A DNA stretch of 11,057 nt, taken from positions 1 through 11,057 of the forward strand of contig JBOHPP010000228.1 in the NCBI GenBank assembly GCA_050731755.1. The letters are read 5' to 3'. Below, in pieces: positions 5,967 to 11,057 of this stretch (its first letter is position 1; each line of letters opens with the position of its first letter). This DNA comes from JBOHPP01 sp050731755. Lineage in GTDB: Bacteria > Methylomirabilota > Methylomirabilia > Rokubacteriales > CSP1-6. Under the pieces are notes generated by a model. The model was not told where the DNA came from. It was given only the letters and a program-made list of their open reading frames with translations, and searched no databases. The position numbers and the translations under genes are program-made.

Positions 5967-6854
5967 CTACACCTTGAGCCGCGGATCGAGCGTGTCGCGC
6001 AGCCAGTCGCCGAGCAGGTTCACGGCCAGCACGGTGAGCATGATGGCAAGGCCCGGGAACGTCGCCAGCCACCACGCCGTCGCGAGGTAGTTGCGTCCGT
6101 CCGCCAGCATCCAGCCCCAGGTGGGCGTGGGCGGCTGGACGCCGAGACCGAGGAACGACAGCGCCGACTCGTAGATGATCATGAACGCCAGCTCGAGGGT
6201 GGCCACGACGATGATCGGCGTGAGCGCGTTCGGTAAGACGTGCCGGAGCAGCAGCCGCAGCGAACGGTTGCCGCGGGCGCGCGCCCCGGCGACGAATTCA
6301 CGCTCGCGGAGGGACAGCACGTCGGCGCGCACGATCCGCGCGAACTGCACCCAGCGTGTCGCGCCCATCACGAGGATCACGTTCAGCAAGCTTGGTCCCA
6401 GCGCGAAGACCACGCCCATGGCGAGCAGGATGTACGGGATGGCAAGGAACACGTCGACGATCCGCATGATGAAGGCGTCGGCGCGTCCCCCGAAGAAGCC
6501 GGCGACGAGACCGAGCGTCACGCCGATCAGCGCCGACAGCGTCACCGCGGTGAGACCGACGCCGAGCGAGATGCGGCCACCGTGCAGGATGCGGCTCAGG
6601 ATGTCGCGGCCGAGGTGATCGGTGCCGAGCGGGTGCTCGCGGAGGCCACGCTCCTGCCACGCTGGCGGCCTGAGGCGCTTGAGCAGCATCTGCTTTCCCG
6701 GATCCCAGGGGGCGAGCTGCGGCGCGAACACCGCCGCCCCGCCCATGAGGATCAGGACGCTGAGGCCGAACACGGCGCGGAAGCTGACGCGCCGCCGCGT
6801 TCTCGCCGCGACGGGAAGCATCGCGCCCGCCGCGGCGGCCGCCGGGACGCTCAC
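5967..6854 (-). CDS. Peptide-type ABC transporter permease, DppC/OppC-like
   Basis: This encodes 295 residues, one of two inner-membrane channel subunits. An Arg-rich cytoplasmic N-terminus (19-26) precedes the first membrane helix (about 28-47), then the family motif HPLGTDHLGRDILSRIL (74-90), further hydrophobic helices at about 97-121, 136-165, 209-235 and 263-285, the cytoplasmic EAA-type loop EFVAGARARGNRSLRL (186-201) that docks on an ATPase, and the OppC hallmark PPTPTWGWML (241-250). The GTG start lies in a GTGA overlap of four bases with the stop of the upstream permease. An internal ATG at codon 12 is a possible alternative start. Confidence 0.93.
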   Translation of the reverse strand: MSVPAAAAAGAMLPVAARTRRRVSFRAVFGLSVLILMGGAAVFAPQLAPWDPGKQMLLKRLRPPAWQERGLREHPLGTDHLGRDILSRILHGGRISLGVGLTAVTLSALIGVTLGLVAGFFGGRADAFIMRIVDVFLAIPYILLAMGVVFALGPSLLNVILVMGATRWVQFARIVRADVLSLREREFVAGARARGNRSLRLLLRHVLPNALTPIIVVATLELAFMIIYESALSFLGLGVQPPTPTWGWMLADGRNYLATAWWLATFPGLAIMLTVLAVNLLGDWLRDTLDPRLKV

Positions 6855-7780
6855 CGCGCGCTCCGCACGTACACGATGCGCGGATCGAGGTACGTGTAGA
6901 CGAGGTCGATGACGAGGTTGATGACGACGAACAGCGTGGCCAGGACGGCCACGATCGCCTGCACCAGCGGATAGTCGCGGCTGAAGATGGCGTCCACGGC
7001 GAGCCGCCCGACCCCGGGCCAGGCGAAGATCGTCTCGGTGATCACCGCGCCGCCGAGGAGGATGCCGAACTCGAGCCCGATGATGGTGACGAGCGGGATC
7101 GCCGCGTTCTTGAGCGCGTACTTGTAGGTGACGACGAAGGCGCGGATCCCGGCGGCGCGGGCGGTGCGCACGTAGTCCTGCGCCAGCACCTCCAGCATGC
7201 CCGAGCGCGCCATGCGCGCGATGCGCGCCATGGAGAAGGCGCCGAGCGTCGTGGCCGGCAGCACGAGCGAGGCGAGGCTGTCGCGGCCGGCCGCCGGGAA
7301 CCAGCCGAGCCCGACGGCGAACACCATGATCAGCAGGAGCCCGAGCCAGTACACGGGCATCGCCTGACCCAGCAGCACGCCCACCGAGCAGATGGCGTCG
7401 AGGACGGAGTTGCGCTTCAGCGCGGCCAGGATGCCGGCGGGAACGGCCACGACGAGGGCTAGGCCGAGGCCGGCGGCCGTCAGCTGCAGGGTCGCGGGGA
7501 GCGTCTGGAAGATCAGCGTGAGGGCCGGCAGCTGGTGCTTGAACGAGAGCCCGAAGTCGCCGCGGACGGCGCGGCTCAGGAACCGGGCGTACTGGACCCA
7601 GAGCGGGTCGTCGAGGCCGAGCAGCGCGCGCATCTGCCGCACGTCTTCTTCGCGCGCCTCGAGCGGCAGCAGCAGGCGTGTCGGATCGCCGGTGAGGTGG
7701 ACGAGCCCAAAGACGATGACCGACACGCCGAGCAGCACGCCCAGGCTCTGCAGGAGGCGCCGCACGACGTAGCCGAGCAT
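6851..7780 (-). CDS. Peptide-type ABC transporter permease, DppB/OppB-like
   Basis: This encodes 309 residues with the classic OppB/DppB layout. The N-terminal helix MLGYVVRRLLQSLGVLLGVS begins it, followed by the periplasmic stretch with GDPTRLLLP (31-39) and a GLDDPLWVQYARFL motif (55-68). Helices follow at about 97-120, 131-156, 225-245 and 276-295, with the EAA-like ATPase-docking loop QDYVRTARAAGIR (201-213) and the conserved ETIFAWPGVGRL (249-260). The ATG at 7778-7780 is 34 bases after the binding-protein stop and has a GGGAGG about ten bases upstream. It overlaps the next gene by four bases. Confidence 0.94.
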   Translation of the reverse strand: MLGYVVRRLLQSLGVLLGVSVIVFGLVHLTGDPTRLLLPLEAREEDVRQMRALLGLDDPLWVQYARFLSRAVRGDFGLSFKHQLPALTLIFQTLPATLQLTAAGLGLALVVAVPAGILAALKRNSVLDAICSVGVLLGQAMPVYWLGLLLIMVFAVGLGWFPAAGRDSLASLVLPATTLGAFSMARIARMARSGMLEVLAQDYVRTARAAGIRAFVVTYKYALKNAAIPLVTIIGLEFGILLGGAVITETIFAWPGVGRLAVDAIFSRDYPLVQAIVAVLATLFVVINLVIDLVYTYLDPRIVYVRSAR

Positions 7781-7814
7781 CGTCAGGCGGCGCCTCCCGC
7801 GGCTCGGCGCGGGA

Positions 7815-9338
7815 CTAGAAGCCGATCTCGGTCAGCCGTATCGACTCGTCGCCCCGCGGCGTCCACTTGAGCCGGTTGTTGACGCCGTAGATGTCCATCT
7901 GCTGGTAGCCGAAGATGTACGGCGCCTCGTCGCGGATCACGCGGAGGAGGTGGCTGTAGAGCTGCTTGCGCTTGTCCGGGTTCATCTCCGCGCGGGCCTG
8001 CTCCATGAGCTTGTCGACCTCGGGGTTCGAGTACTGCGACACGGGCTCCCCCGTCTTCAGATTCGGCGTCACCCAGTGGTCGGGTTCGAGGCTCGGCAGG
8101 CACCAGCCGGACATGGCAATGTCCTCGGTCTTGTGGTCGAGGATGGTGCGCACGTACGCGCCCCACTCGCCGATGACCTTCACGTTGGTCTTGATGCCGT
8201 TCTCGCTGAGCTGCCCGGCCACCGCCTGCGCGATGTCCTTGTCCATCGCCCAGCGCCCGTTGGGAGCCTGGATGGTCAGCGTGAGGTTCGTCTGCCCGGC
8301 CGCGGCCAGGAGCTCCTTCGCCTTCTTGGGGTTGTACTCATAGAACGGGATGCTCGGGTCGTGTCCCCACACGTTGGGCGGCATCCAGGAGTTCAGGCGC
8401 TTGCCGTTGCCGAGCAGCACGGCGTCGAGGATGCCCTGCATGTCGACGGCATGGTTGAGCGCCTGGCGCACCCGCTTGTCGGCCAGCGGCCCGCCCTTGA
8501 TCTGCGCGATGGCGAACGAGATGATCCGGCAGCTCGGCGTCTTCTCGATTCGGACGCTCCTGGTCGTGGCGAGCGCCGGGACCTGGTCGGGCGGCACGTT
8601 GACGATCAGGTCGGCCTGGCCCGTCTGGAGCGCCGCGATCCGCGCGCCTAGTTCCGGGATGGGCCGCCAGGTGGCCCGGCGCACCGCCGGCTTGCCGGTC
8701 CAGTGCGCGTCGTTGGCCTCGACCACGATGCGCTCGTTCTTCTGCCACTCCACGAACTTGAACGGGCCCGTGCCCATCGGCTTGAGGTTGGCCTGCACGT
8801 CGCCGGCCTGGCCGATGTACTTCGGCGCCATCTGATACATGAGCGTCATGCGGGCGGGCATCGCGGGATCCGGCACCTTGGTGTGGAAGAGCACCGTGGA
8901 GGGGTCGACGATCTCCACGCGCTCGATGGTGCCGAACCAGCCCTTCTGCGGCGACTTGAAGTCGGCTCGGTTGATGCGCTCGAACGAGAACTTCACGGCG
9001 CCGGCGTCGAAGGGCTCGCCGTTGTGGAACTTCACGCCCTGGCGGAGCTTCACCTCCCAGACCTTCTCGCCGACGAGCTTGTAGGAGGTGGCCAGGTGCG
9101 GCACGATCTGCAGCTGCTTGTCGCGGGTCAGCAGCGTGTCGTAGATCGAGCCGTTGATGATCATCGTCACGATGTTGTTGGTCATTTGCACGTCGAGGAA
9201 CTCGGCGTCGATGCCCTGGGCGATGGTGACGTCGCGTTCGCCCGCCGCCCACGCCTGAGCTCGCGCCGCGAGACCGACGCCGGCCGTCGCCGCGAGAATG
9301 GCCAGGATCATCGCCACGGACCGGATCGCTCTCAGCAT
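7815..9338 (-). CDS. Peptide/solute ABC transporter substrate-binding protein, family 5 (DppA-like)
   Basis: This encodes 507 residues, the first gene of the importer operon. A Sec signal peptide is clear: MLRAIR, hydrophobic SVAMILAILAATAGVGLA, then AxA cleavage choices around residues 25-31. No lipobox Cys is present, so the mature protein should be soluble in the periplasm. The body is SBP_bac_5: DTLLTRDKQLQIVPHLATSY (67-86), KLRQGVKFHNGEPFDAGAVKFSFERI, MGTGPFKFVEWQKNE and the C-terminal RDEAPYIFGY. The exact ligand (dipeptide, oligopeptide, glutathione or another compound) cannot be read from sequence. ATG 9338 is chosen because AAGGAGGG lies seven bases upstream and the signal peptide begins there; the longer frame to 9440 runs through the promoter. 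Confidence 0.94.
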   Translation of the reverse strand: MLRAIRSVAMILAILAATAGVGLAARAQAWAAGERDVTIAQGIDAEFLDVQMTNNIVTMIINGSIYDTLLTRDKQLQIVPHLATSYKLVGEKVWEVKLRQGVKFHNGEPFDAGAVKFSFERINRADFKSPQKGWFGTIERVEIVDPSTVLFHTKVPDPAMPARMTLMYQMAPKYIGQAGDVQANLKPMGTGPFKFVEWQKNERIVVEANDAHWTGKPAVRRATWRPIPELGARIAALQTGQADLIVNVPPDQVPALATTRSVRIEKTPSCRIISFAIAQIKGGPLADKRVRQALNHAVDMQGILDAVLLGNGKRLNSWMPPNVWGHDPSIPFYEYNPKKAKELLAAAGQTNLTLTIQAPNGRWAMDKDIAQAVAGQLSENGIKTNVKVIGEWGAYVRTILDHKTEDIAMSGWCLPSLEPDHWVTPNLKTGEPVSQYSNPEVDKLMEQARAEMNPDKRKQLYSHLLRVIRDEAPYIFGYQQMDIYGVNNRLKWTPRGDESIRLTEIGF

Positions 9339-9384
9339 GGAGCCCTCCTTCACTCGGTGGTCTGGGCAGCGCAGGAGCGCGGTG

Positions 9385-9413
9385 ATCCTATGTCCGGCCC
9401 GAGAGAGTGTCAA
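9385..9413 (-). promoter_or_regulatory. Near-consensus promoter of the ABC importer operon
   Basis: On the minus strand TTGACA (9413-9408) is followed after exactly 17 bases by TAGGAT (9390-9385). Transcription would start about 9377-9379, giving a leader of roughly 40 bases that contains the strong Shine-Dalgarno before ATG 9338. All five importer genes lie downstream with no obvious internal terminator. Confidence 0.7.
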
Positions 9414-9538
9414 GCCGTCCGTGTTCGAGCGTCGGCGCACACCGGGCGGAACTCCACGCCAGTGGCGGATCGGGGAGACAGGGATCTGAATTCTAACGTC
9501 ATCCCCGAGCGGATGTGGAACGGCAGCAGACTCAGTCC

Positions 9539-9811
9539 GGCGGTACCACGACAGAATGGCCTGCCGGGTTGGCCCGCGCCGCGGGCGCCGTGGACGACGC
9601 CACGCGGGTGTTGACCACTGTCCGCGAGCTCTAGGTGCTGGAGGACAAGATTCCGATGACCGCCCACGACGTGCCGATCAACCTCGTGGTCACGCCCGAG
9701 CGTTTGATTCGGACGGTCCGCACCCTGCCCAAGCCGCGCGGGGTCCTCTGGGAAGAGCTATCGGAGGATCAGCTGGCGGCGATGCCGGCCCTCGCGCGCC
9801 TTGGGCGCTGA
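9539..9811 (+). pseudogene. 5-formyltetrahydrofolate cyclo-ligase remnant with in-frame TAG
   Basis: Translation in the frame of 9539 gives GGTTTEWPAGLARAAGAV, then DDATRVLTTVREL, a TAG stop at 9632-9634, then VLEDKIPMTAHDVPINLVVT, PERLIRTVRT and PRGVLWEELSEDQLAAMPAL up to TGA at 9809-9811. This matches the C-terminal third of 5-formyltetrahydrofolate cyclo-ligase family proteins (GGGY.D.E, then TTVH.LQV...P...HDVPVD.IVTP..VI...PRG..W). In that family the stop position is typically Gln in LQV, so a CAG-to-TAG change is the simplest origin. The N-terminal two thirds, including the ATP-binding part, is missing; upstream sequence shows no homology. A GTG at 9635 could start a 58-residue product, but that would lack the active site. 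Confidence 0.7.
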
Positions 9812-9828
9812 CGCCGCCGGAGGCGGCG
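9812..9828. terminator. GC-only hairpin between convergent genes
   Basis: CGCCGCC at 9812-9818 pairs perfectly with GGCGGCG at 9822-9828 around a three-base loop. It lies exactly between the stop of the folate-gene remnant (9811) and the stop of the ATPase gene (9830-9832). There is no T-tract on either side, so it may slow transcription or act with Rho rather than as a classic intrinsic terminator. Confidence 0.4.
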
Positions 9829-9829
9829 G

Positions 9830-10777
9830 TCAGGCGAAGAGGGCGGCCGCGGTCTCGCCCAGCATGCGGACGCCGCGCACCTCCTGGTCGAACAGCGGCA
9901 CCACCGCCCGCACGCTGCCGTCGAACTTCTCGCGGATGGTCTGGAGATGGTCCTGCTGCATGCGCAGGCGGTTCGCCACGAACTCCGGCACGTCAAGCCC
10001 CAGAGCCCGGCGGTCCAGGACCATGTTGACGATCACGCCCCCCACCGGGATGCCGAACTCGTGGAACCAGCCGATGAAGCGGGTGATGACGGCGATGGGC
10101 AGCGCCTCGGGAAGCGTGACGAAGAAGAACGCGGTCTTGGTGGCGTCGGTCAGGAGCTGGCGGGCCTGGCCCATGCGCGTCCGAAACTGCAGCAGGTACT
10201 CCAGAAGGGGGTCGTCCTCCTTCTTCTTGGTGAAGGACAGCATCTCGCGCAGGGTCCGTGCCTCCTGGCGCGACTTGAGCATCTTCTCGACCCACAGCGC
10301 GTAGATCTTAGACATCCCCAGCAGGCGCCGGGCGTTAGCGGTGGGCGCGGTGTCGAACACATACGCGTCGTACTCCCGCTTCAGCATGAGGTCGACCATG
10401 TTCTCGAACATGGCCGACTCCTCGAAGGCCGGGTTCATGGTAGCCGACTCCACGAACTCGTCGGCCTTGGTCTTGACGTCGGCGAACTTCAGGAACCACT
10501 GGATCTTCTCGCGGATCTCCCGCTTGGAGCGCTCGATGGTGTCGCGGGTGTCGATCTCGTAGGCCCACAAGTTGGGCGCCCCGGTGACGGTCGTATGCCC
10601 CGCGGACACGTTCTGGGCCAGGAGACCGGAGAGGCTGTGGACCGGGTTAGTGGAGGCCAGCAGTGTGCGCCGGCCCTGACCGGCCCGCCACAGCGCGGTG
10701 GCGCCGGCCATAACCGTCTTGCCCACGCCCCTGTCCCTCGCCAAAAACGACGTCGGGCTCCCTTGGTGGGGATCCAT
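9830..10777 (-). CDS. ArsA/Get3-like ATPase with abnormal P-loop and N-terminus
   Basis: The frame is open from 10960; about 290 residues up to the stop at 9830 are well-formed ArsA-family sequence. Visible motifs, in order: GVGKT (10729-10715), ASTNPVHSLSGLL, AYEIDTRDTIERSKREI, ADEFVESATMNPAFEESA, the switch motif VFDTAPTANARRLLGMSK, FFFVTLPEALPIAVI and FGIPVGGVIVNMV near the C-terminus. ArsA/Get3 proteins are soluble ATPases in anion efflux or tail-anchored protein handling; bacterial relatives have varied, often unknown roles. Two oddities: the deviant Walker A (expected GKGGVGKT, here RDRGVGKT) lacks the signature Lys, and STDPAH reads STNPVH. Upstream of the P-loop the translation is proline-rich and non-homologous, so the true start is unknown; ATG 10777 is only a placeholder. 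The gene may be broken at its 5' end. Confidence 0.75.
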   Translation of the reverse strand: MDPHQGSPTSFLARDRGVGKTVMAGATALWRAGQGRRTLLASTNPVHSLSGLLAQNVSAGHTTVTGAPNLWAYEIDTRDTIERSKREIREKIQWFLKFADVKTKADEFVESATMNPAFEESAMFENMVDLMLKREYDAYVFDTAPTANARRLLGMSKIYALWVEKMLKSRQEARTLREMLSFTKKKEDDPLLEYLLQFRTRMGQARQLLTDATKTAFFFVTLPEALPIAVITRFIGWFHEFGIPVGGVIVNMVLDRRALGLDVPEFVANRLRMQQDHLQTIREKFDGSVRAVVPLFDQEVRGVRMLGETAAALFA

Positions 10778-11057
10778 TCCTTGCAACGGACGGCACGCGC
10801 CGCGCTGGACTGGGGCTATCGGCTCTGCCACGTGTAGACGGCTCTCAGTCTGCGGTGGATGGAGGCCGGGAGGGGAGAACGGTGGGGGTCGTGGCGTGCG
10901 GATCAGCGGGTCGGCCGGGAGACGATGCTGCTCGGCGGACGTATCGATGGTGGAGGCCACCGACTTCGCGAAGCGGCACGACCCTGCCCACCTCCGGCCC
11001 TTCGACGGGCCTCAGGTCAGGCGCGTCCTAGTCGAGCGAGAGATGGGTTCGGGCGCG
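10778..11057. other. Right-hand stretch without a convincing gene
   Basis: Open frames exist on both strands but show no recognisable domain. The minus-strand frame that runs into the ATPase gene is proline- and arginine-rich and looks non-coding. The plus strand has a short tail ending LDWGYRLCHV at the stop near 10837, not recognised. The only structure seen is the imperfect palindrome at 10990-11017. Confidence 0.4.
10990..11017. repeat. Imperfect palindrome, REP-like
   Basis: GGCCC (10996-11000) pairs with GGGCC (11007-11011) around the loop TTCGAC, and ACCT (10990-10993) pairs with AGGT (11014-11017) outside a 2x2 mismatch. The core CCCTTCGAC...CTCAGG resembles the CTTCGACAGGCTCAGG-type intergenic repeats found in many GC-rich genomes. 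Only one copy lies in this window. Confidence 0.35.

Noticed and set aside
5023..6090. Plus-strand 355-codon open frame
   Set aside because: Antisense to the DppD-like ATPase and the end of the permease; low-complexity Arg/His/Ala composition and no domain.
8703..9614. Plus-strand 303-codon open frame
   Set aside because: Antisense to the binding protein for most of its length, His/Val/Leu/Asp-rich, and it crosses the operon promoter; a shadow frame.
9947..10837. Plus-strand 296-codon open frame
   Set aside because: Antisense to the conserved ArsA-like body; composition typical of a shadow frame.
1..11057. CRISPR arrays or tandem repeat arrays
   Set aside because: No regularly spaced repeated unit was seen anywhere in the window.

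Overview
The window is very GC-rich bacterial DNA with a Gram-negative style gene set: a complete peptide-type ABC transporter with a Sec-exported binding protein, an amidohydrolase and an ArsA/Get3-like ATPase. The gene content and protein style fit an uncultivated soil or sediment lineage such as Candidatus Rokubacteria / Methylomirabilota. That placement is an impression from remembered protein style, not a proven assignment. No complete rRNA, CRISPR array, phage structural gene or intact insertion sequence is visible.

Left part (1-2560) is a patchwork, eroded region. It opens with a Met(CAU) tRNA-like sequence whose 3' half is nearly perfect (anticodon loop, T arm, acceptor 3' strand, CCA) but whose 5' half does not pair, so it is either a tRNA pseudogene or a tRNA 3'-end attachment-site copy. 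A 13-bp hairpin follows immediately. Next comes a tight pair of unrecognised genes (351-764, 768-1133), the first apparently expressed from a leaderless promoter. After that lie a possible scrap of an ABC substrate-binding protein (minus strand, about 1346-1399), the C-terminal part of a DDE transposase (about 1648-2040), an 11-bp inverted repeat, and a possible very small membrane protein on the minus strand (2224-2358).

Centre: a well-preserved metal-dependent amidohydrolase (2605-3870, plus strand), again with a promoter placed so that the mRNA would be nearly leaderless. Convergent to it is a five-gene minus-strand operon, read from right to left: substrate-binding protein (9338-7815), two inner-membrane permeases (7780-6851 and 6854-5967) and two ATPases (5955-4993 and 4993-4019). 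Stop/start overlaps and short gaps indicate one transcript, driven by a near-consensus promoter at 9385-9413. Together the genes encode a Dpp/Opp-type importer. The amidohydrolase next door has prolidase/imidazolonepropionase-like motifs and could process an imported compound, but this is inference.

Right part (9440-11057) is again eroded. It holds a plus-strand remnant of 5-formyltetrahydrofolate cyclo-ligase interrupted by an in-frame TAG. Convergent to it, across a GC-rich hairpin, is an ArsA/Get3-like ATPase whose body is well preserved but whose P-loop and N-terminus are abnormal and whose usual catalytic Asp is Asn. The window ends in non-coding sequence with an imperfect palindrome.

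The most interesting points are the unusual ArsA-like ATPase, the leaderless promoters, the unknown gene pair beside a tRNA remnant, the small membrane protein candidate and the amber-interrupted folate gene.
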